NCBI GenBank assembly: GCA_039707465.1 | Contig: CM077648.1 | Coordinates: forward strand, 70,823,619 to 70,887,618 | Origin: Rhabdophis nuchalis | Lineage: Eukaryota; Chordata; Lepidosauria; Squamata; Natricidae | Direction: 5' to 3' | Length of the DNA: 64,000 nt | Shown: positions 11,459 through 21,689 of the stretch, in pieces | Layout: the number at the start of each line of letters is the position of its first letter | How positions within the stretch are numbered: the first letter of the stretch is position 1 | Program-made: the position numbers and the translations under genes | The notes under the pieces: generated by a model | Seen by the model: only the letters and a program-made list of their open reading frames with translations | Databases searched by the model: none | Told to the model about the DNA's origin: nothing

Positions 11459-11632
11459 CGAGCGCCCCCTACTATGAAGCAGAAGAACTGCATGCCTCAC
11501 TTAGTCTGAATTTTTAGGCGTTTTATGATCGCTCAGCACAAGAAACACATTCCATACATAGTGATCATAAAATGCCTAAAAAGTCAGACTAGGTGAGGCA
11601 CACACTTCTCCTGCCTCATAGTAGAGGGTGCT
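11459..11632. repeat. Long imperfect palindrome (about 75-bp arms)
   Basis: The arm at 11459-11535 (cgccccctactatgaagcag ... atgcctcacttagtctga ... tttttaggcgttttatgatc) is repeated in inverted orientation at 11557-11632 (gatcataaaatgcctaaaaa ... gtctgac/agact ... ggtgaggca ... ctcatagtagagggtgc). The loop is about 21 nt. It could be a foldback MITE or part of one. No transposase or target duplication was identified. Confidence 0.75.
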
Positions 11633-11659
11633 TTTTAGAGGCTTTTTTAAACAGTTAAG

Positions 11660-11857
11660 CAGAGTCATCAATGATGAGGCAGCTCTCTGGAAGCCTCCAT
11701 AAGGGTATGCGCATGGCCATTTTGGTGAAGGGGCAAAGTTTCGGGAGGCAGAAAATGCTGTATTCGATGTATAAGATGCACCCAGATTTTCAGCCTCTTT
11801 TTAGAGGAAAAAAGATGCATGTTATACTCCGAAAAATATGGTATTACTTGGTATGGA
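11660..11857 (-). mobile_element. MITE fragment, 'atttttcggagtataag' family
   Basis: Read on the minus strand, it begins 'ccatatttttcggagtataac' and continues with a body closely matching the left half of the complete MITE at 61965-62358 (gaaaatctgggtgcatctta, gaatacagcat, ccaaaatggccatgc). Only one terminal inverted repeat is present. The TA next to the terminus fits a Tc1/mariner-like TA target. Confidence 0.7.
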
Positions 11858-11993
11858 ATATATGGTATAAATGGCTAGAGTAAAGATGTAAAGAATAAGG
11901 AAGTATTAAGGGAAGAAAGATTAAGAAATCAGAAAATAATTACAAAGCCGCATAAATAAATAAGATATAAAATATAAAATGGATATAAAATAG

Positions 11994-12195
11994 TACACTA
12001 ACAGATTAATATTTATAAAAGAAGTCTATGTACACATGCATAGGTATAAGATGTATATAAATTGGTACATTAGTAGATTAATATGTATAAAAGTATAAGT
12101 ACACATATATGGATATAAGATGTATTGTAAATAAATTAGTACACTAATAGACAAATATGTATAGAAGAAGTATAAGTATGGATAAAAATGCATTG
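11994..12195 (+). repeat. AT-rich tandem repeat, unit about 70 bp, three copies
   Basis: The motif 'gtacactaacagattaatat ... aagtacacatatatggatat ... gatgtattg' recurs three times with variation, starting at about 11994, 12066 and 12140. I see no coding capacity. Confidence 0.7.
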
Positions 12196-12264
12196 TGGAT
12201 GAGCTCAAAAGGCAGCCCCATGTATAACTAACTAGCTTATGACCCAGTGTTGTCCTGGTATTTA

Positions 12265-12552
12265 TAGACGTTGAAGTGTTTTTCTGACAGGGAGCCATTG
12301 AGAGGGGTGTTTCTTCCCCCTGCTCCCATGCCTATCATCTCTGCCTTCTCCCTTCTCCCTCCCATGTGCTCCTCTTTCCCGCCCTGTCTACGATCCTGGC
12401 ACTTTGCCCTGAAGTGTTTGACAGGTAGCCATTGAACCTTTCTTGAGCTTTTCTTCCCCTTATTCCCATGCCCATCATCCCTGCCCTCTCCCATTCCTCT
12501 CACATGCCCTCCTTTTCTGCCCTGTCTACGATCCTGGCACATTGCCCCAAAT
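12265..12552 (+). repeat. Direct duplication of a roughly 140-bp unit
   Basis: The segment 'gaagtgttt...ctgacagggagccattgag ... cccatgcctatcatct ... gccctgtctacgatcctggc' at 12270-12408 is repeated at 12411-12550 with substitutions and small indels. Both units end in the same 'gccctgtctacgatcctggc' block. Confidence 0.75.
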
Positions 12553-12667
12553 CCATCCTCATTGGTCCACTGGAGGGCGAACGTCATGGCTAGCTTTCCA
12601 GAGGAAGCTGCAAAGGAACTGACATCACAAAAAAAAATTGCTCTAGGGCACCACACTTTCTCTACTT

Positions 12668-13260
12668 AATGGCCCAGGCATTCCAGAGTTATGCTGGACA
12701 CACACACACACACCAGGGGTGTCTCCCTCCCCAGTAATTGTTTCCAGAGGTTAAGTCATATGTGTACCAAGTTTGGTTATAATTGCTTGAGGCACTCCAG
12801 AGTTATGCTGGAACACACCCACACATCACGGGTGTCTTACCCCACAGTATTTTTTTTTTGAGAGAGTAAGTCATCTGTGTACAAAATTTGGTTAAAATTG
12901 CTCGAGGCGTTCCAGACTTAAGCTGGAACACACACACACACACATGGTATGCTAGGGGTGCTCAAGGTGTTCCAGAGTTATGCTGGAACACACACACACA
13001 CACACACGCACACACACAAGCACCAGGGGTTGTCTTACCCCCACAGTATTTGTTTCCAGAGAGTAAGTCATCTGTGTACCAGGTTTGGTTGAAATTTCTC
13101 AAGCCATTCCAGAGTTATGCTGGAACACAGACCTACAGTACACACATACACCCCAGGGGTGTCTTACCCCCACAGAATCTGTTTCCGGGGGGGTAAGCCA
13201 GCTGTGTACCAAGTTTGGTTGAAATTGCTCCAGCCATTCCAGAGTTATGCGGGAACAAAT
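12668..13260 (+). repeat. Tandem repeat, unit about 115-140 bp, with embedded CA tracts
   Basis: The marker 'cattccagagttatgctgg' recurs near 12673, 12791, 12906, 12966, 13105 and 13231. It is followed each time by a CA tract, a 'ggggtgtctt' segment and 'gtgtaccaagtttggttgaa'. One unit (12906-12966) is shortened. Such 'accaagtttggtt' motifs recall some LINE 3' ends, but no coding region is attached. It is followed by a (CATA)-type tract at 13262-13287. Confidence 0.8.
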
Positions 13261-13335
13261 ATACATACGTACGTACATACATACATCCTTTTTATATATA
13301 TATTAAAATAAAATAAAAATTTATATATATAAATT

Positions 13336-13375
13336 TTTGAATCCCTAGTGTCGCGTAACGGAATTAGCTCCTGTT
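13336..13375 (+). mobile_element. SINE-A fragment at the left edge of gypsy-B
   Basis: The stretch 'gaatccctagtgtcgcgtaa' followed by 'cggaattagctcctgtta' fits the B-box-proximal region of the same tRNA-SINE seen at 127-405. The gypsy-B LTR begins at or within a few bases of its end, so the SINE was probably part of the target site. Confidence 0.5.
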
Positions 13376-13461
13376 AGAGGAGATGAGAAAGGATGAGACA
13401 GACTCAGGCTTCAGTAACAACAGCTCTTTATTAGTGACTCAGATAACCAGCAAAGACCCTG
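13372..13461 (-). repeat. Gypsy-B 3' LTR, distal part (R/U5 side)
   Basis: The block 'gactcaggcttcagtaacaa ... ctctttattagtgactcaga ... ccagcaaagaccctg' is nearly identical to 46098-46166 in the other LTR. On the minus strand it carries the poly(A) signal AATAAA (13427-13432). It ends at 13461 with CCCTG, the left copy of the target duplication made by gypsy-A. Confidence 0.85.
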
Positions 13462-13786
13462 TGTCAGTTTGTGAAGCATCTCTATGAATACCATCAAACT
13501 GCCATAGAGAGAGGGGAATTTCAAACATACCTGTGGTCAAAAAGGAATCTCAAACTGGCCTGTGAATGCGCATGTCTAAACTACCATCTCACATTGGCTG
13601 TGATTTATGACGAAGGCCGAGGGAAGGACAGTAATGCGGACAAAGTTCAGAAGCAGATAAAGAAAGTAAAAAAGATGGCTGCAATGAAGAAACGCCAGGA
13701 TGTTAATTCTAATAACTGATTGGATTTCTTTTTAACCTTGTCTCGAGGCTTGTAAATTTGTTAGGTTTTCTTCTGGGAACTTGACA
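13462..13786 (+). repeat. Gypsy-A 5' LTR
   Basis: This 325-bp LTR has TGTCAG/TTGACA inverted termini. It aligns end to end with the 319-bp 3' LTR at 40413-40731. The length difference is explained by a single 6-bp indel in the 'gaagaaacgccaggatg' stretch. Scattered substitutions show that the copy is not recent. The poly(A) signal position reads AATAAC here but AATAAA in the 3' LTR. Confidence 0.9.
13471..13719 (+). other. 82-codon ORF wholly inside the gypsy-A LTR
   Basis: The frame beginning MKHLYEYHQTAIERGEFQTY and ending in a lysine-rich tail (KQIKKVKKMAAMKKRQD) lies entirely within the LTR. The 3' LTR has the same frame, extending upstream through the polypurine region (from 40281), but with a stop replacing an arginine codon in the middle. 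I do not recognise a protein family. It may be chance, or a captured or accessory coding segment; it is listed because it is open in both LTRs over about 45 codons. Confidence 0.35.
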
Positions 13787-13829
13787 GCCAGCCATCTTTT
13801 GCTTTTAAATATCGGAGGTGCCGAGGGGG

Positions 13830-14327
13830 AACTCAGAAAACCATGGCAGAACGCCAGCTGTCTGAAGGGAACTGGAAAGCAGCCATCAAACATCAAAGCC
13901 AAGACCAGAGAAGCAAGAAGAGATAAGTAACTCTAAAATCAGCTAAAGCTGAGCCCCCCTTCTTCACCCATTAGAAGGAAGATGAAGCCAGTTTCTCTCC
14001 CACATAGCAGGCAAGCATAAAGAGGCCGACAGGAGGAGGGAAGGGCACTGCTGATTGAACCGCCCCAGTTCAGAGGAAAGTTTGATGGGGACTCAGACCA
14101 GTTAGCTCTATTCCTTTACTCAACTGAGGCCCACCTGGAATGCAATGGACACCTCTACTCATCCCCCAGAGCCATAGTGAATGCTATTGCAGAGGGACTG
14201 GAAGGAGAAGAAAGGAAATGGCTAGCAACCCTCCACAAGAGGAGAGCCCCCCCAATTGCAAGGTGTAGAGGATTTCCTCCGACTGCTAGAGGCCAGATTT
14301 AAGGGGGTGGAGGAGTTTCAGTTTCAG
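13830..14327 (+). pseudogene. Gypsy-A gag, N-terminal part
   Basis: Across frames this reads a gypsy-type gag capsid start (PPQFRGKFDGDSDQLALFLY, then HLYSSPRAIVNAIAEGLEGEE and KWLATLHKRRAP). The 'F.G....L..FL' pattern is typical of Ty3/gypsy and the domesticated PEG10/RTL capsids. It is cut by L2-b at about 14328 and continues at 18461. Frameshifts are present. Confidence 0.65.
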
Positions 14328-14706
14328 TTTATTCAGATTTGTATATCGCCCTTTCTCCCTTGCAGGACTCAGGGCGGTGAACAGGCAATAATAAAACAAC
14401 AATAAAAACATCAAATACAATAAATAAGCTAAAAATGAATTAAACCACTAAGCCTGTTCTAAAATCCCCAATAGAAACACCTAATAAAAACAGATTAAAA
14501 GACTACGCCAGGCCGACCGCACGAAATAGATGGGTTTTCAAGGCCCGGTGGAAGAGGCGCAGGTCCGTGGTTGTACGTAGATCAGGGGGTAGGTCATTCC
14601 AGAGGGCAGGAGCTACCATAGAGAAGGCTCTCTCCCTAGGGGTCGCCAGCCAACATTGACTGGCCGACGGCACCCTGAGGAGGCCCTCTCTGTGGGAGCG
14701 GACTGG

Positions 14707-15850
14707 TCAGTGGGAGGTATTTGGTAGGAGGCGGTCTTGCAGGTACCCCGGTCCCTTGCCATGGAGCGCTTTAAAGGTTGTTACTAGCACCTTGAAGCGC
14801 ACCCGGAAAGCCACAGGCAGCCAGTGTAGCTCGCGCAGGAGAGGTGTTACATGGGAGCATCTAGAGGCCCCCAAAATCCCCCGCGCGGCCGCATTCTGAA
14901 CTAGCTGGAGCCTCCGGGTGCACCTCAAGGGAAGTCCCATGTAGAGAGCGTTGCAATAGTCCAGGCGGGAGATGACGAGGGCTTGAGTGACCGTGCATCA
15001 CGATCCAGAAAGGGGTGCAACTGGCGTATCAGGCAAACCTGATAAAAAGCCCCCCTGGCCACGGCTGTCATATGATCGTCTAAGGACAGCAGAGTATCCA
15101 GGAGGACACCCAAGTTGCGAGTCCTGTCCGTGGGGGCTAATGACTCGCCCCTGATAGCCAGAGATGGAGCCAACTGGCTATGTCGTGATGCCGAAAACCA
15201 CAACCACTCGGTCTTGGACGGGTTGAGTTGAAGCCTGTTTCTCCCCATCCAGACTCGCACGGCCTCCAGGCACCGGGAAATCACTTCAGCGGCATCGTTG
15301 GGGTGGTCCGGGGTGGAGATGTAAAGCTGGGTGTCTAGAAATTTAATTAAATAAATAAATTAAATAATCCGCGTACTGATAAAACTCCACCCCGAAACCA
15401 CGGATGATCTCACCCAACGCCTTCATATAGATGTTGAACAGGAGAGGCGAGAGGACCGACCCCTATGGTACCCCACAAGTGAGGCACCTCGACGTCGACC
15501 TCCGCCCTCCTGCCAATACAAATTGTGACCAATTGGAGAGGTAGGAGGAGAACCACCGCAAAACGGTGCCTCCCAGCCCCAACCCCTCCAGCCGGTGCAA
15601 CAAGATACCATGGTCGATGGTATCGAAAGCTGCTGAGAAGTCTAACAGGACCAGGATAGAGGAACAACCTCTATCCCGCGCCCTCCAGAGATCATCCACC
15701 AACGCGACCAATGCCGTTTCTGTGCTGTGCCCAGGCCGGAAGCCGGACTGGCCCAAGTCCAGATAGACAGTTTCCTCCAGGTGCTGAGGGAGCTGTTGCG
15801 CCACCACACTCTCAACAACCTTCGCAAGAAAGGGAAGGTTGGAGACAGGA
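14707..15850 (-). pseudogene. L2-b ORF2 fragment: reverse transcriptase
   Basis: Motifs in order on the minus strand are [49 protein letters not shown] (motif A) and LTCGVP followed by a stop in place of Q (motif B). A YAD remnant broken by the small AT-rich insertion follows, then [12 protein letters not shown] and [20 protein letters not shown]. Several frameshifts make it nonfunctional. Confidence 0.8.
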
Positions 15851-15919
15851 CGTTAGTTGGCCAACACAGCCGGGTCCAGGGAGGGCTTCTTGAGGAGGGG
15901 CCTCACCACCGCCTCTTTC

Positions 15920-17786
15920 TTTTTTTTGTAAAGTAATTTTATTGGTTTTACAATTTTATAAGGATAAGGGTATATAGGGTTAAAATAGAAATTTTTTAGA
16001 GCTTTCATGTCAGAGATGGTGGTCATTTCCGACGTTACATATAAAAAGAATTTCAATAAAAAGTAAAAAGAAATACATACATATTGTATCTTAAATCCAT
16101 GCATTCAATCATTTGTTTTGTTAACATCTAATACGGAATTACAGTTACATAAAAAAGAAAAAATCACTTTAATGATCAGAGTCTCTTACTTTAATTCTTT
16201 TCTTCCCTCCCGCCAGTGGGCAGAGCCACAGCGCCTCCTGCTCCATCATCTTAGTCTACCAGGATTAAGGGTTATTTTTTAAGAGAAGCTTCCGCCTCTG
16301 CCATTTGTTTTAAATTTTATTCTATCCCCTTCCCGAAACAGCAACATTCCTTCAGGCATTAACCCTTTGGAGCACCCCCCTTTTTTGCACAATTTTTTAA
16401 AGAGGAGAAATACTTCTCGGGTTTTTCTAGGGGTCTGCTTCAAACTGGCAACTTCTTTTAGTTGATGCAACAAAAGCCTCTTTCTCTGTGCTCCCAGGAT
16501 CCCATCCCTTGTTAACCTTCTTACCAATTTTTTATCTGTCTCTCTGGATGTATCATTTGTTCTGGCATATGTTAAAATTGTATATTCTTTACTTTTTTTG
16601 GTACATTCTGCTAAAGTTATTTTTGTTAAATCTTTTAAGTTATCTGAGTCAAAAGCATTATGAAACCTCAAAAAGCTCATTCTATTTTCAAAATCAATTC
16701 TAGACAGCCGTCTGTAAATTTTTGTTGTTGTTCCCTTCTCTCTTCATTCATCTCGACCGTCCTACCCTCCAACCCATTAGTTTTTTGTTTGTCATCTGTT
16801 ATTATTCTTTGTGTCTCCAACAGTTCCAGTCTTGTGCTTGTCATGTCTTTCCGAATCTGCTTTATTTCCTGCAATATGCTTTGAAACATTCCATGTATTT
16901 TGTAGAAGCAGTGGCGGAGATGTTTTTTCCATTCGGAGGCTTTCTTGTTGGCATGATTTTTATTGTTAAAGATGGCGACTGGTGGGTGAATAGTCTTGCG
17001 AGCTCCAAGGAAGGGCAAATTCTTTTAAGTTCCAAACAGATGTTATATAAACTCCAGAGAGGCAATTGTAAAATCCAGTCCAAGAAAGAAGGGTACAATG
17101 GGAGAGACACTGAGAGTCACTTGAGTTGACTGTAGATGTAAATTTCTTGATCTTGTAGTGTTGAAGAAATGTTCAAATTTCAAAGTAAATTTTCCATTGG
17201 GAGCAAAGAAGCGCCATTTTTCCGCCGCTTTGGCTTTAGTGAAGAAATAATAAAAACTCCTTTTAACCTTTAATGAGTCCCGGATACAAAGTTTCCAAGT
17301 GTAATTCCATATATGGTAATACTTTCACTTTTAGCTAATAGAAAGTCGGATGTTACTTTCTCTCTCTCCCCGTGCCCGGGAAGCATTTTAAAACGCCGCT
17401 TTTTTTCCGAGAGGGGATTTTCTGCAAATTCCCCCCTTTATTTTCCCTTTTCAGAAGTTGAATGCATATAAAAACACTTACAGTCCACATTAAGCATCAG
17501 TATGATCCTCCAGCTCCGGCACTTCTGCCCGTTTGTTAAAAGTCTGTGGTTCCGACATTCCTTCGGCAAGAGGGCATTTCCCTCCCGCAATCTGCTCTCC
17601 TGTTCCTGGGGCGAAGTGGGAACAGCCCCCCCGACTGCTGTCGAGGTGGGGGTTGCGCCGCCGGCCGCCCTTACAGGGGGGGGGCTCCCTACAAGAGCCC
17701 CCCAGCCCCCGAAGGCGCCGACTGGAGAAGCCAAGCGGCGGAGGTGTCCAGAACACCTCCGTCGTGTCCGGAAGGCGGAAGCGAAG
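15920..17786 (-). mobile_element. HAL1-like ORF1-only L1 element, copy C (5'-complete, degraded)
   Basis: The direct repeat TCACCACCGCCTCTTTC at 15903-15919 and 17787-17803 delimits the element. Its 5' end on the minus strand (acttcgcttccgccttccgg) resembles the 5' end of copy A, so it is full length at about 1.87 kb. The 3' end reads 'aaaccaataaaattacttt' then poly(A). The 3'UTR shares the 'tctctgacatgaaagctct' block with copy A. It has no ORF2. Confidence 0.85.
16205..16970 (-). pseudogene. L1-type ORF1 of HAL1-like copy C, heavily degraded
   Basis: Pieces recognisable by comparison with the intact copy are the start region MPTRKPPNGK (about 16960), RKDMTSTRLELLETQRIITD (coiled coil), MSFLRFHNAFDSDNLKDLTK (RRM-like start), RLTRDGILGAQRKR, and GLMPEGMLLFREGDRIKFK (C-terminal domain). 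Several frameshifts and a deletion near the NSAYAR region separate them. Confidence 0.75.
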
Positions 17787-18460
17787 TCACCACCGCCTCT
17801 TTCAAGGCGGCCGGTAAAAAACCCTCACTCAAAGAAGCGTTGACAATTCCCTGGAGCCAGCCTCGTTTAACCTCCCAGGAGGCCAGTACCAACCAGGAGG
17901 GACACAGGTCCAATAAACATGTGGTGGTGTTCAGCCGCCCCAGCATCCTGTCCATGTCCTCGGGAGTCACAGGATCGAACTCTTCCCAGATAGTGGACTC
18001 AAGACCTGCCTCCGTCGACCTGTCTGAACTAGTCCAATTGGGAGGCTAACCCGTCCCAGATCTGAACGATTTTATCATGCAGATAACACCCAAATTCCTC
18101 TGCACAACCCTGAGAGGGAGCATCCCGCGCCCTCTGATGGAGGAGGGAGCGGGACACCCTAAACAAGGCGGCAGGTCGGTTTCCTGCAGATGCGATAAGA
18201 GTGGAGAAATAGTTCCATTTCGCCGCTTTTATCGCCACTAGGTAGGTCCTTAAATGGGACCTTACCAGTGTCCAGTCAGATTCGGAGCGGGTGGTCCTCC
18301 AAACGCCCTCTAGGCATCTCTTCTGACGCTTCATCACCCTCAGATCCTCGGAAAACCAAGGGGCCAAGGTAGATCGGCACTGGGTGAGAGGCAGCAAAGG
18401 CACGACCCGGTCCAGGGCCCCCACGGTCGCACTATTCCAGTCGAGCCACTAGGTCCTCAG

Positions 18461-18960
18461 TTGAGGACCTGTATGCGGAAGATGAGCTCAGCAACCTAAA
18501 GCAAAGGGGCCGCCCCATTAAAGAGCACATCTGTGAATTTAGGAGATTCATTGGACAGCTACCCCCTTTACCAGAGTGTCTTGTTAGTGTATTTTTTCAG
18601 AACAAGTCTGGACCAGCAGATTGCCCAAGTAACTGCCTACCGCAACATCCCACTCTCTTGAGTGGTTCTGAGTAGCAATAAAGTTGACAGCGCTCTGATT
18701 TGCCAACGACATGAGAAAGCAACCTGACACAAAAGAGAGGGGTCAACCTGATGTGAAACCACCCAGCCAACGGGGAACCACAGCACCACAGCAGGCCCTA
18801 AGACCAGCCCTCCCTCAAGGTCCGCTGAAATGTTACAGATGCAAGGGAATGGGCCATATGGCATCCATGTGCACGACCCCAACTCCAATGCCGAGGCCAG
18901 GATTACTACCCAGGACATGACTGGAACGCTGCCACAAACGGGCTACCCACACATCCTGGA
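18461..18960 (+). pseudogene. Gypsy-A gag, C-terminal part with CCHC zinc knuckle
   Basis: Gag resumes with EDLYAEDELSNLKQRGRPIK and EHICEFRRFIGQLPPLPE, typical of the capsid C-terminal part. After a frameshift, a retroviral-type zinc knuckle follows at about 18829-18870: CYRCKGMGHMASMC, matching CX2CX4HX4C. It would bind element RNA during packaging. Stops around 18660 break the frame. Confidence 0.75.
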
Positions 18961-19099
18961 AGGCCTTCCAAGCTGCAGAGGTCACTCCCCAACCAGATGA
19001 AGGGGGGGGGGAACCCAAGGCAACAATGACTAGTCACCAGAACCTTATGAGAGTGACAACGAGGGCGAAAATGACCCAATGGTGAGAGGACCAATTCAC

Positions 19100-19345
19100 C
19101 CTTTCCTTTTCCCAATATGCCTCACAGCCCCAAAGACAGAAACCAGGAGGATTTTCAAGCCCTAATAGAGTCAGGCTGCTCTAGGTGCTTGATCAACCTG
19201 ACCACAGTTCTGAAACTGAGCATCAGAGCAAAAAGATTGGCTCACCCAATTCAGTTCGAACAAGTCGACGGGTCCCTAATGGGGGGAGCCTATGCCACCC
19301 ACCTGACCAAACCAGTGAGACTAGAGCTAGTGGATCACTGGGAAG
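19100..19345 (+). pseudogene. Gypsy-A protease (catalytic Asp replaced)
   Basis: An aspartic-protease core is readable as FQALIESGCSRCLINLTTVL. Retroviral-type proteases have D-S/T-G at the active site; here the codon is GAG (Glu). The downstream part LVDHWEVPCF is interrupted at 19346 by the foldback MITE and resumes near 20025. Confidence 0.65.
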
Positions 19346-20024
19346 TACCGTGTTTCCCTGAAAGTAAGACAGGTCTTACATATTTTTTAACAAACAAAAT
19401 ATGCCTGTGGTCTTATAATTGGGCGGGGACTTATTAGTTTGGGGTTACAAGAGCAGCTTTTCTGCTCCCTACTCGTGTGACTTCCAGGTTCATGATACCC
19501 TTTACCTGTGGAGTCTGGACATCTCTGCTGCTGCCACCGCCGCCACATGGCTTTTTCTGCGGCTTCCAAAGCAGAGATGTTCCAGCAGTTGCCGCTCTGG
19601 GAGTACACTCTATGGTTCACATACATACATCCCAGAGCGGCAACTGCCAGAAGAAAGCCATACAGCAGGCAGCAGCAGCAACGGAACTGCCCTGACTCTA
19701 TAGGTAAAGGGCATCATGAGCTTTGGAGTTGCCCGAGCAGGGAGCTGAAAAGCCGCTTGCGCAACCCTGCTCTCCAGCCATGCAGAGCTAGGGGCTTTCC
19801 AAGGGCACCGAGCCATGGGAGCCAGAGAGCAGAGGGCAGAGAATAGGCGCTCCTGCGGCTTGGCACCTTCAGGATACCGTTAGGTCGCTGAGTGGTGCTC
19901 TAACTGGCCAGAGGGGGGTCTCCAGGGGGCTTATTTTTGGGAGGTGGCTAGTATTGTTGCCCACCCAAAATATGCGGCATGGCCTTAGTTTCAGGCCATG
20001 TCATATTTTTTGGGAAACACAGTA
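19346..20024. mobile_element. Foldback MITE with 'accgtgtttcccTgaaa' termini
   Basis: The left end reads taccgtgtttccctgaaagt and the right end is its inverted counterpart (ttttttgggaaacacagta). Both abut TA (19346-19347 and 20023-20024), as in Tc1/mariner-like elements. Much of the body is itself palindromic: 19525-19608 pairs with 19617-19688 (including 18 identical bases, gcagttgccgctctggga), and 19440-19520 pairs with about 19690-19775. There is no transposase. It interrupts the gypsy-A protease. Confidence 0.8.
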
Positions 20025-20189
20025 ATCTGATTCATAATAGCCCCCAAAATGACAGATGCAATCATACTGTGACTCTCCTGGCTGGACAAGTGGGGACCAA
20101 CCATCTGGTGGCAAGGGGGTACCCGCAGGCTTAGGATAGAAAAGCAGGGAACTAAAGCAGGGAACCTCCCAAAGGAGCACACCAGAACA

Positions 20190-21120
20190 TATGGGAGCCA
20201 CATCTGACGAAACCCCAGAGACTGGACAGATCCCAGGGGAATATCAGGACCTCGCAGAAGTATTTAGCGAGACTGAGTGTGATGTTCTGCCTCCTCACCG
20301 TGAGATGGACTGTGCCATCGAAATCATCCCCGAGGCAAAACTACCCAAGTCCAAGTTGTACACCATGACGCCCCGGGAAATGCAAGAGATGCGCAAATAC
20401 ATAGACAAAAACCTAGCATGAGGCTTCATCGAGCCAGCCAAGCCACAGGTTGCGGCACCAGTCCTCTTCAAAGAGAAAAAAGATGGAACTATGAGGCTGT
20501 GTGTGGACTTTCGAGGGATAAATGCCATGTGCGTACACAACCTATACCCCCTCCCCCTCATGAAAGATATGCTGTCTCACTTGGTCAAGGGAAGTCTTCA
20601 CCAAATTAGACCTCAGAGAGGCAAACTACCAAATACAGATCAGGGAAGGAGATGAGTGGAAAACAGCGTTCAACTGCCCTTTAGGGAGCTTCCAATTCAA
20701 AATGATGCCTTTCGGACTACAGGGAGCCCTAGCAGTGTTCATGCAGTTAATAAATGAGGTGCTGCATTAGCACCTCTACAAGGGGGTCCTTGTCTACCTA
20801 GATGATATCCTTTTCTACACTGAGACCATTGATGACCACATACCCCTGGTCTGCCAAGTACTGGAAAAACCTCTGGCAGCCAAACTCTATGTCAAGCTAT
20901 CAAAATGTGAATTTCAACCGTGAGCGACTAGACTACCTAGGCTACCGAATAGCAAATGAGGGAATAGAGATGGACCCAGCCAAAGTGCAAGCCGTCCTAA
21001 GCTGGCAACCCCCTCACACCCACAGACAGCTACAAAGCTTCCTAGGATGCTTGAATTTCTACAGGCAATTCATCCCCTTCTTTGCGAAGATTGCCAAACC
21101 CCTGACAGACCTCTGAAGAC
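20190..21120 (+). pseudogene. Gypsy-A reverse transcriptase
   Basis: Ty3/gypsy RT motifs follow in order: [60 protein letters not shown] (motif A), [14 protein letters not shown] (motif B), [12 protein letters not shown] (YLDD catalytic box at 20795-20806) and LGYRIANEGIEMDPAKV, QSFLGCLNFYRQFIP. In-frame stops (after KNLA and VLH) and one frameshift near 20600 make it inactive. Confidence 0.85.
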
Positions 21121-21229
21121 AGGGAGCCCAGGAACGAAACCTCATCTGGGACAATTCCTACAGTGGGACCTAACCTGCCAAGAGGCGTTCGAAACACTAA
21201 AAGAAATGTTTGCAGAGGAGCTGATACTG

Positions 21230-21640
21230 AAGCATCCTGACCTTGAGCAATCTTTTGTGATCTAGGCAGATGCTAGCAATGTGGCAGTGGGAGTGGTGCT
21301 ACTCCAAAGAAACAACCAAGGAAACTTACAATCTTGCACCTACACCTCCCACAAGCTCACAGACACAGAGAGACGATGGGCCTCATGGGAAAAGGAGGCT
21401 TTCGCAGTGAGATGCACACTGCTAACCAGGAGACACTTGTTGGAAGGGGCCCAGAAACCGTTTGGAGCCTGGACCGACCACAAAAATTTGGAAGCTCTCA
21501 GGACCCCACAGAAACTATCACCCAAACAAGTCTGATGGGCTCAATATTTCAACCACTTCAACTTCGAACTAAAGCACATTCCAGGGCAGAGGAACTTTCT
21601 ACTTGATGCCCTCTCCCACATGCCCCAGTACAAATGCAAA
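21230..21640 (+). pseudogene. Gypsy-A RNase H
   Basis: The frame reads ADASNVAVGVVLLQRN, TYTSHKLTDTERRWASWEKE, AFAVRCTLLTRRHLLEGAQK and WTDHKNLEAL, the canonical Ty3/gypsy RNase H series, followed by HIPGQRNFLLDALSHMP at the RNase H-integrase border. A stop lies just before ADAS. Confidence 0.85.
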
Positions 21641-21689
21641 CAGGAGCAGGTAGTAGACATCATTCCCTCGGCCCAAATATTTCCCTAAG

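Larger units (their letters stand above)
14328..18460 (-). mobile_element. L2 LINE, copy b (5'-truncated, split by HAL1-like copy C)
   Basis: On the minus strand the RT/C-terminal half of L2 ORF2 and its 3'UTR occupy 14328-15919. The upstream part (WFSEDLRVMKRQKR ... HLRTYLVAIKAAKW ... AEEFGCYLHDKI) occupies 17787-18460. The HAL1-like element at 15920-17786 lies between, flanked by a 17-bp duplication of L2 sequence. The YADD region contains a roughly 35-bp AT-rich insertion near 15340-15370. The L2 sits in the gag of gypsy-A, possibly with a short AGTT repeat at its borders. Confidence 0.85.

Noticed and set aside
12888..13311. Frames encoding repeated HTHTHT/PELCWN segments
   Set aside because: Products of the CA-containing tandem repeat.
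13344..13350. TG at 13349 as the gypsy-B LTR border with CCTAG/CGTAG as target duplication
   Set aside because: The sequence at 13336-13375 fits SINE-A better, and the border near 13372 aligns with the other LTR; the pentamers match only 4 of 5 bases.
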